From: JAYOEY01 sp038116945 | GTDB taxonomy: Bacteria > Pseudomonadota > Alphaproteobacteria > MPNO01 > UBA2964 | Assembly: GCA_038116945.1 (NCBI GenBank) | Contig: JAYOEY010000014.1 | Span: 1-64,000, forward strand | DNA length: 64,000 bases | Reading direction: 5' to 3' | Part shown: piece after piece, positions 55,653 to 64,000 of the stretch | Layout of the letters: each line of letters starts with the position of its first letter | Position numbering within the stretch: the first letter of the stretch is position 1 | Notes under the pieces: model-generated | Database searches by the model: none | Told to the model about the DNA's origin: nothing | The model's input: the letters and a program-made list of their open reading frames with translations, nothing else | Translations under genes and position numbers: made by a program

Positions 55653-56471
55653 TCAGGGAGTCGACGATGGCTGCCGCGCCCTGAATGAACCGCGCACGCG
55701 CTGTTTGTTGCCGCTCAGCATGCGGCTGACGCCGGTATTCAGATTGACTTCCGCCACCTCGCCATTGAGCTGATCGTCGCCACGGGTGATCTTGACCCCG
55801 CCCATCAGAACAACGATTGCGGTCTTCGTATTATAGACCCCGCGACGCGCCCGAACGATTTCCGTCGGAGTAGAAATCACGACATTGTCGAAAGCGTCGA
55901 CCCGGTCCATTTCGCTCTTGCCGTCCCGCCCGGTCACGAAACGCGCCGTCAGAACATCGGCCCTCAGCCGCTTGTCCTCCCGGATGACAACGGCATTGCC
56001 GCGAGCCACGGCCAGCGATTTCTTTTCCCAGAATTCAAGACTTTTGGTCGCGGTGATCCGCTCCGTCTCTGTAACGAGGCGCGGTGAGCCGGTGAGGACG
56101 AAAATCCCGCGTTCGACGTCGTAAACGCCCTTGGTCCCCTGCGCGGTCTGCCGGGGCGTCGTGATACGGACATTTCCGTCCGCATCGATCCGCCAGATTT
56201 CCGTTCCGCCGCCGTCCCCCTTACGATAATAGGCGGTCAGCGTATCGGCATGGACAGTCACGTCTCCCTGCTTGGCCCTTGCATTGCCCCGGGCGATATA
56301 GGCGAGGTTCTTCTGCTGCCATTCGATCCCTTCGTCGGCGAGAATTTCGATCGGCGTATCGCGCGACTGATCGGGAAGTCCGATACCCTGCGCCGCCGCC
56401 CGGGAAGTCGCCTCAAGCGCGACAGCGGCAAAGAGGAAACACGCGATCAGGCCGAAACGCTGCGTCTTCAT
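55653..56471 (-). CDS. lptA: LPS transport periplasmic protein LptA
   Basis: A 272-residue periplasmic protein with signal peptide MKTQRFGLIACFLFAAVALE and the OstA beta-jellyroll fold (about residues 40-240), bridging LptC and LptD. It is longer than E. coli LptA (185 residues), with extra strands in the middle. The ATG overlaps the lptC stop (ATGA). It is convergent with the glycosyltransferase gene, 17 bp away, across a GACCG/CGGTC inverted repeat. Confidence 0.9.
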   Translation of the reverse strand: MKTQRFGLIACFLFAAVALEATSRAAAQGIGLPDQSRDTPIEILADEGIEWQQKNLAYIARGNARAKQGDVTVHADTLTAYYRKGDGGGTEIWRIDADGNVRITTPRQTAQGTKGVYDVERGIFVLTGSPRLVTETERITATKSLEFWEKKSLAVARGNAVVIREDKRLRADVLTARFVTGRDGKSEMDRVDAFDNVVISTPTEIVRARRGVYNTKTAIVVLMGGVKITRGDDQLNGEVAEVNLNTGVSRMLSGNKQRVRGSFRARQPSSTP

Positions 56472-57172
56472 TTCCGCCCGCCACCGCCCAGCTTCTGGGT
56501 CCTGGGAAAAAATTCCATGCGGCTCTTTCCCGAAAAAAACAGTACCGCCCCCCGTTCGGCGATCCTGAACCCGCTGGCCGATACGCTGCCGCCTGGCCCG
56601 TGGCCGGTTATCGGCGCGGCTCCCTCCGCAATGCTGGATTTGAGATCGATGCTGGCCGCCGACGTTTTGAACTCGTAACCCGAATCGTGAAACATCAGGA
56701 CGTCATTCGTCAGATCGAGCCGTTCGATCCGCTTGTCGTAGAATCCGGTCTTGGCCGACAGCGCAACCCATGCCCCGCCTTTGGTCGTGATATCGGCTTT
56801 GGGAACCGTCATTTTCAGCACGTCCGGCGACTGCTTGACCTGCGCCGCCGTATCGGCCGTCACCGTAAACGGATTGCCCGACGAATCGGTTCCGGTGAAG
56901 TGGGCATTGACCATCTGCTGCCCCACCGCATCCTGCACCGTGTCCTGCACCGTGTCCTGGGCCGGCTTGAAACCGAACTGCCTTGGCGCGTCGGTGAATT
57001 GCGGCCACGCAATCACCAGAACGATGATGAACAGGGCAACAAGCGGCAGGACGATCCGCATGGCTCCGACAAAGCGGGAATATTGTTCTCCGCTCCGGCG
57101 CGGCGAGGCGTTTCGGCCCTCCGTTTGCGCGCCGTCGCGATCTCTGCCGGATGTCAGGACGGGCTCGACCAT
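56468..57172 (-). CDS. lptC: LPS export protein LptC
   Basis: A 234-residue bitopic protein. A cytoplasmic N-terminal part of about 37 residues is followed by one membrane helix (IVLPLVALFIIVLVIAW) and a periplasmic OstA-like domain. Residues about 72-83 are three near-identical tetrapeptides (QDTV, QDTV, QDAV) from a 12-bp DNA repeat. LptC couples LptBFG to LptA. It begins 13 bp after kdsD and overlaps lptA. Confidence 0.88.
   Translation of the reverse strand: MVEPVLTSGRDRDGAQTEGRNASPRRSGEQYSRFVGAMRIVLPLVALFIIVLVIAWPQFTDAPRQFGFKPAQDTVQDTVQDAVGQQMVNAHFTGTDSSGNPFTVTADTAAQVKQSPDVLKMTVPKADITTKGGAWVALSAKTGFYDKRIERLDLTNDVLMFHDSGYEFKTSAASIDLKSSIAEGAAPITGHGPGGSVSASGFRIAERGAVLFFSGKSRMEFFPRTQKLGGGGRK
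56924..56959. repeat. Three 12-bp tandem repeats in lptC
   Basis: CACCGCATCCTG, CACCGTGTCCTG, CACCGTGTCCTG (plus strand) run head to tail within lptC and encode a repeated four-residue unit on the minus strand. In-frame slippage would change the length of the linker between membrane helix and jellyroll. Confidence 0.9.
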
Positions 57173-57185
57173 TTCCGCCGAGTCA

Positions 57186-58166
57186 TCAGACGATGCCTGC
57201 GCGCAGCAGGTCGTGAATATGCAGAATTCCGGTAGGCCGTCCCTCCTCCACGATGAACAGCGACGTGATCTTCTGTTCGTTCATCAGGCGCAGCGCCGCC
57301 GCAGCGAGCGAGTCGGGTTCCATCGTTTTGGGCGACGGCGTCATGACCTTCGAGGCGGCGCTTTCCAGAAGTCCGTCTCCCATGTGCCGCCGGAGATCGC
57401 CGTCGGTAACGATGCCCTGGAGACGGCCGGCGTCGTCGACGATCCCGACACAGCCGAAACTCTTGGCCGTCATGACCAGCAGGGCGTCCGCCATGGCGGT
57501 ATCGCCTCGCGCCAGCGGCACCGCGTCTCCGCCATGCATGATATCGGACACCTTGATAAACCGGCGACCGAGCTGCCCGCCCGGATGCAGCGCGTTGAAA
57601 TCGTCCGGCGAAAAATCCTGTCGTTCCAGCAACGCCACTGCGAGCGCATCGCCAAGCGCAAGCATCGCGGTGGTCGAGGTCGTCGGCGCGAGATTGAGAG
57701 GACAGGCCTCGCGAATATCGGGAAGCACCAGCGAAACGTCCGCCGCCTGATCGAGCGAACTGCCGGCCCGGCCGGTCATGGCGATAAGAGGAATGGAATT
57801 CAGCTTCGTGTGCGCGACCAGATCGGAAAGCTCGACCGTTTCGCCCGAATTCGACAGCGCCAGCACCACGTCGCGTTTCGTTATCATGCCGAGATCGCCG
57901 TGGCTTGCCTCGGCGGCGTTGACGTATTGCGCGGGGGTTCCCGTGGAGGCCAGCGTCGCGGCAATCTTGTTGGCGACATGGCCGCTCTTGCCCATGCCGC
58001 TGACCACGACCCTGCCTTCGGCCCGCGACATGAACTCGACAGCGTCGACGAAGCGACCGTCAAGCGCGCCGGCGAGTTTTGTGAGTCCGGCCGCCTCCTC
58101 GGTCAGGACGCGGCGTGCGACGTCGAGATCGGTATCCATCACGCGATTCTTGATTTCGGTTGCCAA
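57186..58166 (-). CDS. kdsD: Arabinose-5-phosphate isomerase KdsD/KpsF
   Basis: A 326-residue isomerase making arabinose 5-phosphate for Kdo, the inner sugar of LPS. The SIS domain (VSGMGKSGHVANKIAATLAS, ALSNSGETVEL) is followed by two CBS domains (about 200-320). Start TTG at 58166; GTG at 58142 and ATG at 58139 are alternatives. It opens the kdsD-lptC-lptA group. Confidence 0.93.
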   Translation of the reverse strand: MATEIKNRVMDTDLDVARRVLTEEAAGLTKLAGALDGRFVDAVEFMSRAEGRVVVSGMGKSGHVANKIAATLASTGTPAQYVNAAEASHGDLGMITKRDVVLALSNSGETVELSDLVAHTKLNSIPLIAMTGRAGSSLDQAADVSLVLPDIREACPLNLAPTTSTTAMLALGDALAVALLERQDFSPDDFNALHPGGQLGRRFIKVSDIMHGGDAVPLARGDTAMADALLVMTAKSFGCVGIVDDAGRLQGIVTDGDLRRHMGDGLLESAASKVMTPSPKTMEPDSLAAAALRLMNEQKITSLFIVEEGRPTGILHIHDLLRAGIV

Positions 58167-58289
58167 AACAGACGTCCCAATGAAGCCAGACCGATGTCGT
58201 CAGACCTTATAACGCAAAACGCCCGGTCTCTGGACCCCTTATTGAGAATCGATCCGCCGCATTTTGCGGCAGCCGCAGATACGGATGCG

Positions 58290-58901
58290 TCAATGCGCGA
58301 AAATATCGATGTCCTCCCAGCCTGCCAGATCGAGTTCGGCCCGAACCGGCAGAAACGAAAAACAGGCCTCGGCCGCGAGCATCCGGTTTTCCCGGTGCAG
58401 CATGTCGCTGAGCGCGTCGCGCAGGCGATGAAGATAGAGGACGTCGGACGCAGCATAGGAAAGCTGGGCATCGCTCAGCTCGTCCGCGCCCCAGTCCGAC
58501 GACTGCTGCTCCTTGGAAAGCGACACGTCGAGCAGTTCCCGGCACAAATCCTTGAGACCGTGACGGTCGGTGTAGGTGCGCACCAGCTTCGATGCGATCT
58601 TGGTGCAGAAGACGGGATTGCAGGTCACGTCGAGATACCGTCGCATGACCGCGACATCGAACCTCGCAAAGTGAAACAGCTTGGTCACTTCGGGGTCCGT
58701 CATCAGCGCGCAGAGGTTGGGCGCGTTGTACAGACCGCGCCGAAACCGGACGATGTGCGCGTCGCCGTCGCCGGCGGAAAGCTGCACCAGGCAGAGACGG
58801 TCCCGGCCCGGCTTCAGTCCCAGCGTTTCCGTATCGACCGCGACCGCGCCGCTGAATGCAAGCCCGTCGGGAAGGTCGCCTTCATGGAGTTCAATCGTCA
58901 T
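58290..58901 (-). CDS. Short ribonuclease D-like exonuclease
   Basis: A 203-residue DEDDy exonuclease: VAVDTETLGL, HFARFDVAVM and YAASDVLYLHRLRD give the three acidic motifs and the Tyr. The HRDC domains of full RNase D are absent, as is common in alphaproteobacteria. It trims the 3' ends of tRNA or other RNAs. It lies between a tRNA gene and kdsD. Gap 58167-58289 shows nothing distinctive. Confidence 0.88.
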   Translation of the reverse strand: MTIELHEGDLPDGLAFSGAVAVDTETLGLKPGRDRLCLVQLSAGDGDAHIVRFRRGLYNAPNLCALMTDPEVTKLFHFARFDVAVMRRYLDVTCNPVFCTKIASKLVRTYTDRHGLKDLCRELLDVSLSKEQQSSDWGADELSDAQLSYAASDVLYLHRLRDALSDMLHRENRMLAAEACFSFLPVRAELDLAGWEDIDIFAH

Positions 58902-58953
58902 GGCGCTCGCGCGTTGTGATTGCCTGCGCCCGCATTAGCGCTCCGGAGAGATA

Positions 58954-59040
58954 TGGTGCCCAGGAGAAGACTCGAACTTCCACGACCTTGCGGCCACAGG
59001 TACCTGAAACCTGCGCGTCTACCAATTCCGCCACCTGGGC
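58954..59040 (-). tRNA. tRNA-Leu(CAG)
   Basis: An 87-nt type II tRNA on the minus strand. Acceptor GCCCAGG with CCTGGGC; anticodon stem CAGGT/ACCTG around the loop TTCAGGT (anticodon CAG); a long variable arm follows, then T arm GAAGTTCGAGTCTTC. Discriminator A and encoded CCA. Confidence 0.95.
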
Positions 59041-59054
59041 TCCGAGGGAGAGTG

Positions 59055-59082
59055 GGTATGCCATAGCGGGATCGAATGTCAA
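59055..59082 (-). promoter_or_regulatory. Promoter of tRNA-Leu
   Basis: On the minus strand a perfect TTGACA (59077-59082) and CATACC (59055-59060) with a 16-nt spacer, placing the start about 8 nt before the tRNA 5' end. Confidence 0.6.
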
Positions 59083-59207
59083 CCGATTATCCATCCTTTG
59101 CTTGACGATCCGCAAGCGCCTGTATAATAGCGCCGCAGATGTTCGGGGCCGGCCCCAGGCAGACGGCCGAGCCGGGATTTGCAGGGTCGTTCCAAGCGGA
59201 GGGCGCC

Positions 59208-60203
59208 ATGGAGCCAGGTATCGTCACGGTATTCGGCGGATCGGGATTCGCCGGTCGCCAGATCGTCCAGGCGCTCGCCCGGACCGGCGCGAGAATCAGG
59301 GTCGTCTGCCGACGCCCCGAAGACGCCGCGCCCTGCAAAACGATGGGGGATGTCGGCCAGATCGTTCCCGTCGCGGGCAACATCAGGAACCGCGCCACGA
59401 TCGCCGCCGCGGTGCAGGGCGCCGATACTGTCGTCAACGTTGTCGGTATCCTGTTCGAACGCGGCCGACAGACTTTCGATGCCGTCCATCGCACTGGCGC
59501 CGCCGCCATCGCGGAGGAAGCATCGCGCGCAGGCGTCGGACGGTTTGTTCACATATCGGCCATCGGCGCCGACGAACATGCGAGATCATCCTATGCGCGA
59601 AGCAAGGGACAGGGCGAAGCCGCGGTGCGGGAAGCGTTTCCGGGCGCTGTGATCCTGCGGCCCAGCGTCATCTTCGGACCGGAAGACCCGTTTTTCTCCC
59701 TGCTGGCGGCGATGGCGCGCCTGTCGCCGGTCCTGCCTCTGGTCGGCGGCGGTCGTACAAGGTTTCAGCCCGTTTATGTTTGCGATGTCGCGGCGGCAGT
59801 GGTGCGCGCGACCCAGGATCCCGCAACCGCCGGAAGAACGTTCGAACTTGGCGGGCCGCGTATATACAGTTTCCGGGAGTTGCTGGAACTCCTGCTCAGG
59901 ACGACCGGCCGGACCCGGCTGCTGCTTCCCGTTCCATTCTGGCTGGCTCGGGCCAACGCCGCCATGATTGAGTTCGCTCTGGCGCTTCCGGCGAGCATCG
60001 CGCCGTCACTGACGCCGCCGCCCCCGATCACACGGGATCAGGTGCTCCTGCTGCGGCGGGACAATGTCGTTTCGGAAAACGCCGAGGGGCTGGCGGCGCT
60101 CGGAATTTCTCCCGAAGGACTCGAAGCGAAGCTCCCGGCCTATCTCGCCCGCTACCGGCGCGACGGTGGAAATTTTTCTCGGGCGAGCGGCAAAACTGCC
60201 TGA
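59208..60203 (+). CDS. NDUFA9-like NAD(P)-binding protein
   Basis: A 331-residue atypical short-chain dehydrogenase. The Rossmann motif is VFGGSGFAGRQIV near residue 9; the active-site region SAIGADEHARSSYARSKGQGE retains the YxxxK (Tyr-Ala-Arg-Ser-Lys). It resembles complex I assembly/accessory subunit NDUFA9 family proteins of alphaproteobacteria. GGAGG lies 6 nt before the ATG at 59208. It is convergent with uppP (16 bp). Whether it joins complex I is not shown. Confidence 0.85.
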   Translation: MEPGIVTVFGGSGFAGRQIVQALARTGARIRVVCRRPEDAAPCKTMGDVGQIVPVAGNIRNRATIAAAVQGADTVVNVVGILFERGRQTFDAVHRTGAAAIAEEASRAGVGRFVHISAIGADEHARSSYARSKGQGEAAVREAFPGAVILRPSVIFGPEDPFFSLLAAMARLSPVLPLVGGGRTRFQPVYVCDVAAAVVRATQDPATAGRTFELGGPRIYSFRELLELLLRTTGRTRLLLPVPFWLARANAAMIEFALALPASIAPSLTPPPPITRDQVLLLRRDNVVSENAEGLAALGISPEGLEAKLPAYLARYRRDGGNFSRASGKTA

Positions 60204-60219
60204 TTTCGGTCGGCTCCCG

Positions 60220-61014
60220 TCAGGCGGCGAACCACAGGATTATGATCCCGACAATGATCCGGTACACCACAAACGGGGTATAGGACTGCCGCTGCAGCCA
60301 ACTCATCATGGCCCAGATGGCCAAGAGCGCGGTCAGAAACGAAAAAGATGCGGCCATCAGGCCGTCGGGAAGGATTTCGAGGCGACCGCTTCGCACGACC
60401 TCTATGCCCTGAATGACACCGGCGCCGGCAATCGCGGGAATCGCCAGCAGCATTGAGAAGCGGGCCGAGTCCTGCCGTTCGAATCCAAGAATGCGCGCCA
60501 TGGTTATTGTCACGCCGGCCCGGCTCGACCCGGGAATGATGGCAAGCGCCTGCGCAAGCCCGATGATCAGGGCGTTGCTCCAGGTCAGATGGTTGATGCG
60601 GCGAATGGTCAGCCCGTACCGGTCGCCGAAATAAAGAATTACCCCGAAGACGATGAACGCCCAGCCGATGACGAGCGGCGCGCGCGTCGCGTCGCCCAGC
60701 AGCACCTTGACTCCCAGCCCCGCCGCCATGACCGGTATGCTGGCGACAACGATCAGGGCCGCAAGACGGGCGCCCTCATCGAACTTTCCGACAAAAAGGC
60801 GCGCCAGCCCGCGCACGATCGACCATACCTCGCGCCTGAGATAGACGACGACCGCGAACAGGGTCCCGACATGCACCGCCACGTCGATGGTTAACCCCTG
60901 ATCCAGCCATCCCATCAGACCCGGCGTAAGCACGAGATGGCCTGACGAACTGATGGGGAGAAACTCGGTAATGCCCTGGATAACCGCAAGGACAATGATG
61001 TGGAACAGGCTCAC
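60220..61014 (-). CDS. uppP: Undecaprenyl-diphosphatase UppP (BacA)
   Basis: A 264-residue membrane phosphatase recycling undecaprenyl pyrophosphate, the lipid carrier for peptidoglycan and surface polymers. The two active-site motifs are EFLPISSSGHL near the N-terminus and PGSSRAGVTITMARILG in the middle; about eight membrane helices are visible. Excess BacA gives bacitracin resistance. It is divergent from gltD across a 333-bp AT-richer gap. Confidence 0.95.
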   Translation of the reverse strand: MSLFHIIVLAVIQGITEFLPISSSGHLVLTPGLMGWLDQGLTIDVAVHVGTLFAVVVYLRREVWSIVRGLARLFVGKFDEGARLAALIVVASIPVMAAGLGVKVLLGDATRAPLVIGWAFIVFGVILYFGDRYGLTIRRINHLTWSNALIIGLAQALAIIPGSSRAGVTITMARILGFERQDSARFSMLLAIPAIAGAGVIQGIEVVRSGRLEILPDGLMAASFSFLTALLAIWAMMSWLQRQSYTPFVVYRIIVGIIILWFAA

Positions 61015-61347
61015 CGCGACCTCTTGTTATTTGGTTTCTTATACACGTCCTTAACAAAACCGACGAACAAGAAATGGTTCTCAATTGAGACCCATTTTTC
61101 TCCCACGCGATCATGACCCAATGAATACAGACGCATTTCATGAACGGTATATTAAAAAAAGTTCGTGTGTGTTGACCTATTTTCGGATTCCGCTCGCCCT
61201 GCAGATAAAATTCCCGTATAAAATGCGCCTTTGGGGACGGGTAGCGGACCGGATCGTTCATTACCGCGCATGGCGGATTGATCCCCGGTTTTTACACCAG
61301 GCGGCGCCGCGCAGATTCTCGGGACCGCCTGAATCCAGGACAGCAGG
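61015..61347. other. 333-bp divergent control region (uppP/gltD)
   Basis: It is less GC-rich than its surroundings, mostly at 61021-61180. It holds a perfect 12-bp palindrome TCTCAATTGAGA (61079-61090), extended imperfectly to 18 bp, and TTGACC (61172-61177) without a good -10 box. TATAAA near 61219 has no matching -35 box. No -24/-12 sigma-54 promoter and no convincing gene were seen. Confidence 0.55.
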
Positions 61348-62784
61348 ATGCTAAAGTTCGTAACGGTCAATCGCGCCACACCGGAAAAAAGAGAAGCCGG
61401 GGAGCGGCGGCAGGATTTCGAGGAGATATACAGAAGATTCTCCGAAACAGTGGCGGAACAGCAGGCCTCGCGCTGTTCTCAATGCGGGATTCCGTTCTGC
61501 CAGGTGCACTGCCCGCTTCAGAACAACATTCCCGACTGGCTGAAACTGACCGCCGAGGACCGGCTTGAAGAAGCCTACGAGCTGTCTTCGGCCACGAACA
61601 ATTTTCCGGAAATTTGCGGCCGGATCTGCCCGCAGGATCGTTTATGCGAAGGCAATTGCGTGATCGAGCAGGCCGGTCACGGAACCGTCACCATCGGCGC
61701 CATCGAAAGCTATGTCACGGAGACCGCGTTCGCGCAGGGATGGGTTCGCCCGCCGACGCCCGTCCGCGAGCTGAACCAATCGGTCGGAATCATCGGCGCC
61801 GGGCCGGCCGGACTGGCAGCAGCGGAAATATTGCGCCGCAAAGGCTACGGGGTCGACATTTACGACCGCTACGACCGGATGGGCGGATTGCTGATATACG
61901 GCATCCCGAACTTCAAGCTCGACAAATCGATCGTCAAGCGGCGCGTCGATCTCATTGAACAGGCCGGCATCCGGCTGCACCGGAATGTCGGGGTCGGCGA
62001 CGATGTCTCCTTCCAGGAATTGCGCCAGAAACACGACGCGGTACTGATTGCGACCGGCGTTTACCGGGCGCGCGACATAAAGATTCCGGGCGTTGGACTC
62101 GACAACGTGGTTGCCGCCCTCGACTATCTGGTTGCGTCCAACCGAAAGGGTCTCGGCGACAGGGTGCCGGCTTTCGACGACGGCAGTCTGAATGCCGCGG
62201 ACAAGCGCGTCGTCGTTCTCGGCGCCGGCGACACCGCGATGGATTGCGTCCGGACCGCCGTGCGCCAGGGGGCCCGGTCAGTCACCTGTCTCTATCGCCG
62301 CGACCGGGCCAACATGCCGGGGTCGCGCCGCGAGGTTCAGTATGCGGAAGAGGAAGGCGTCGAATTCACCTTTAACGCCCAGCCCGAGGCATTTCTCGGA
62401 GACGGCGCCGTATCGGCGGTGCGGGCGGCGCGGGTTCATCTGGGAGTCGCCGATTCGTCGGGGCGGCAGACGCCGGAAATCATCGAAGGATCAAGTTCCA
62501 GCGTCAACGCCGACCTCGTGATCAAGGCGCTCGGCTTCGACCCCGAAGACGTACCCGGGATGTTCAACGTCCCGGAGCTCGGGGTGACAAGATGGGGCAC
62601 GCTCAACATCAATTTCCGCAACCGGATGACCAACCTCGATGGCGTTTTCGCCGCAGGCGATATCGTCCGCGGTGCATCGCTTGTCGTCTGGGCGATCCGG
62701 GACGGGCGGGACGCCGCGGAAGCGATCGATCGCTATTTGCGGGCCCGCGCGCCGGCGACACCTTCGACGGGGAGGGCAGCATGA
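61348..62784 (+). CDS. gltD: Glutamate synthase (NADPH) small subunit
   Basis: A 478-residue flavoprotein passing electrons from NADPH to GltB. N-terminal Cys clusters CSQCGIPFCQVHCP and CGRICPQDRLCEGNC bind two 4Fe-4S centres; FAD-binding GIIGAGPAGLAAAEIL and NADPH-binding VVLGAGDTAMDCV follow. The start ATG at 61348 has AGCAGG just upstream. It precedes gltB with a 4-bp ATGA overlap, an order known from Azospirillum. Confidence 0.97.
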   Translation: MLKFVTVNRATPEKREAGERRQDFEEIYRRFSETVAEQQASRCSQCGIPFCQVHCPLQNNIPDWLKLTAEDRLEEAYELSSATNNFPEICGRICPQDRLCEGNCVIEQAGHGTVTIGAIESYVTETAFAQGWVRPPTPVRELNQSVGIIGAGPAGLAAAEILRRKGYGVDIYDRYDRMGGLLIYGIPNFKLDKSIVKRRVDLIEQAGIRLHRNVGVGDDVSFQELRQKHDAVLIATGVYRARDIKIPGVGLDNVVAALDYLVASNRKGLGDRVPAFDDGSLNAADKRVVVLGAGDTAMDCVRTAVRQGARSVTCLYRRDRANMPGSRREVQYAEEEGVEFTFNAQPEAFLGDGAVSAVRAARVHLGVADSSGRQTPEIIEGSSSSVNADLVIKALGFDPEDVPGMFNVPELGVTRWGTLNINFRNRMTNLDGVFAAGDIVRGASLVVWAIRDGRDAAEAIDRYLRARAPATPSTGRAA

Positions 62785-64000
62785 CGAAATCCCGCGTCAA
62801 CGACGGCGCCCGGGCCATCGCCGACTGGCGCGCCGATGCCGAACGGCTCGCCGCCGACGGGCTGTACGATCCCGCGCACGAACACGATGCCTGCGGCGTC
62901 GGCATGGTCGTCTCCATCGACGGCAAGAAGCGCCGGGAGGTGGTCGAAGCCGGCATCGAGGCGCTCAAGGCGCTGTGGCACCGGGGTGCGGTCGACGCCG
63001 ACGGCAAGACCGGCGACGGCGCCGGAATCCATGTTGAAATTCCCCAGGATTTCTTTCACGAACATACCATCCGGACCGGTCATGCTCCGGGTCCGGGCCG
63101 CATCGCCGTGGGCATGATCTTTTTGCCCCGGACCGACCTCGTAGGTCAGGAAAGATGCCGTTCCATCGTCGAGACCCAGATCATCCGGTTCGGGTATTCG
63201 ATATACGGATGGCGGCAGGTGCCGGTCAATGTGGGCGTCATCGGCGACAAGGCCAACGCGACGCGTCCCGAGATCGATCAGATCATGATCGCCGGCAGGC
63301 CCGGCACATCGGACGACGATTTCGAACGCGACCTCTACGTCATTCGCCGCCGGATCGAAAAACAGGTGATCGGGGAATCGATCGCCGATTTCTACATCTG
63401 CTCGCTGTCATGCCGGTCGATTATCTACAAGGGCATGTTTCTTGCCGAGCAGGTGACGGCGTTTTACCCCGACCTGCTGGACGAGCGGTTCGAATCCCGC
63501 TTCGCCATCTATCACCAGCGCTACTCGACCAACACCTTCCCGACCTGGCGGCTGGCCCAGCCCTTCCGGATGCTGGCGCATAACGGCGAAATCAACACGC
63601 TGTCGGGCAACGTGAACTGGATGCGGAGTCACGAAACCCGGCTCGCGGCGCCGTCGCTCGAAGGCTATGTCGAGGACATCAAGCCGATCATCCAGTCCGG
63701 CAGTTCCGATTCCGCGGCTCTTGACGCCGTCTTCGAACTTCTGGTCCGCGGCGGCCGCGACGCGCCGATGGCCAAGATCATCGTGATCCCGGACGCCTGG
63801 TCGAACAAGCCGGGCATGTCGCCGGAACACGCGGCGCTGTTCAGCTATTCGAACTGCGTCATGGAAAGCTGGGACGGCCCGGCGGCGCTGTGCGCGAGCG
63901 ACGGCAGATGGGCCATCGCCGGCATGGACCGCAACGGGCTGAGGCCCCTTCGCTATTCGCTGCGCGACGACGGGCTGCTGGTCGTGGGATCGGAAACCGG
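62781..64000 (+). CDS. gltB: Glutamate synthase large subunit (partial, runs off the end)
   Basis: The first 406 residues of GltB, open to the window edge. The first 37 residues form a propeptide and Cys38 (HEHDACGVG) becomes the N-terminal nucleophile of the glutamine amidotransferase domain. RYSTNTFPTW, HNGEINTL and QSGSSDSAALD are conserved in the class II amidotransferase. With GltD it converts 2-oxoglutarate and glutamine to two glutamates. The synthase and FMN domains lie beyond the window. Confidence 0.96.
   Translation, partial: MTKSRVNDGARAIADWRADAERLAADGLYDPAHEHDACGVGMVVSIDGKKRREVVEAGIEALKALWHRGAVDADGKTGDGAGIHVEIPQDFFHEHTIRTGHAPGPGRIAVGMIFLPRTDLVGQERCRSIVETQIIRFGYSIYGWRQVPVNVGVIGDKANATRPEIDQIMIAGRPGTSDDDFERDLYVIRRRIEKQVIGESIADFYICSLSCRSIIYKGMFLAEQVTAFYPDLLDERFESRFAIYHQRYSTNTFPTWRLAQPFRMLAHNGEINTLSGNVNWMRSHETRLAAPSLEGYVEDIKPIIQSGSSDSAALDAVFELLVRGGRDAPMAKIIVIPDAWSNKPGMSPEHAALFSYSNCVMESWDGPAALCASDGRWAIAGMDRNGLRPLRYSLRDDGLLVVGSET

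Noticed and set aside
58891..59115. A small minus-strand open frame across tRNA-Leu
   Set aside because: It translates the tRNA itself (AQVAELVDAQV type of spurious product).
61278..61568. Short open frame overlapping the gltD start
   Set aside because: It is out of frame with gltD, without ribosome site or family features.

Overview
The window is mostly core chromosome of a GC-rich alphaproteobacterium. The evidence is the gene order: pckA divergent from chvI-chvG-hprK-rapZ-EIIA-HPr-ahcY, a DivL-type kinase followed by tsaE-amgK-murU-addB-addA-trxA, pyrF-trpF-trpB-trpA-accD-folC, aroA-cmk-rpsA-sppA-ihfB, and kdsD-lptC-lptA with lptB-rpoN-hpf-ptsN. The gltD-before-gltB order recalls Azospirillum-like Rhodospirillales, but the genus cannot be named from the sequence alone.

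Layout. Bases 1-1496 are the AT-rich right end of an integrated element (excisionase-like gene plus tyrosine integrase) abutting the 3' end of tRNA-Arg(CCG). Bases 1.6-14.4 kb are the most accessory-looking stretch: five EamA/DMT exporters (three translationally chained), an acyl-hydrolase lipoprotein, a CHCC zinc-finger/HIT pair, polA, a TauD-type dioxygenase, an FMN 2-hydroxyacid dehydrogenase and a Sel1-repeat protein. Bases 14.4-23.2 kb hold pckA, a HugZ-like gene and the ChvG/ChvI-PTS regulatory operon ending near ahcY. Bases 23.2-34.9 kb hold a DivL-like kinase with Tyr in place of the phospho-accepting His, then tsaE, peptidoglycan-recycling amgK-murU, addB-addA and trxA. Bases 34.8-46.2 kb, on the minus strand, hold aroA-cmk-rpsA-sppA-ihfB-lapA and then pyrF-trpF-trpB-trpA-accD-folC. 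Bases 46.4-53.8 kb hold a FYDLN-acid protein, tRNA-Ala(GGC), a universal stress protein, a YihY membrane protein with a C-terminal helix-turn-helix, Hsp20, ptsN, hpf, rpoN and lptB. Bases 54.0-64.0 kb hold a methyltransferase and a glycosyltransferase lying between lptB and lptA, then lptA-lptC-kdsD, a short RNase D, tRNA-Leu(CAG), an NDUFA9-like protein, uppP and gltD-gltB (gltB runs off the end).

How they fit together. Envelope stress and carbon/nitrogen regulation dominate: ChvG/ChvI, HprK, RapZ, EIIA-Man, HPr, PtsN and RpoN form most of a regulatory (non-transporting) PTS network. LptA/B/C, KdsD, UppP, AmgK/MurU and two possible surface-glycan genes supply envelope building and recycling. 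Many genes are linked by 4-bp ATGA or GTGA overlaps.

No CRISPR array, phage structural module or obvious defence system is visible. The best leads are the Tyr-substituted kinase with a hairpin over its ribosome-binding site, the methyltransferase/glycosyltransferase block splitting the lpt genes, the exporter cluster beside two oxidoreductases, and the integrase whose reading frame finishes in host tRNA sequence.
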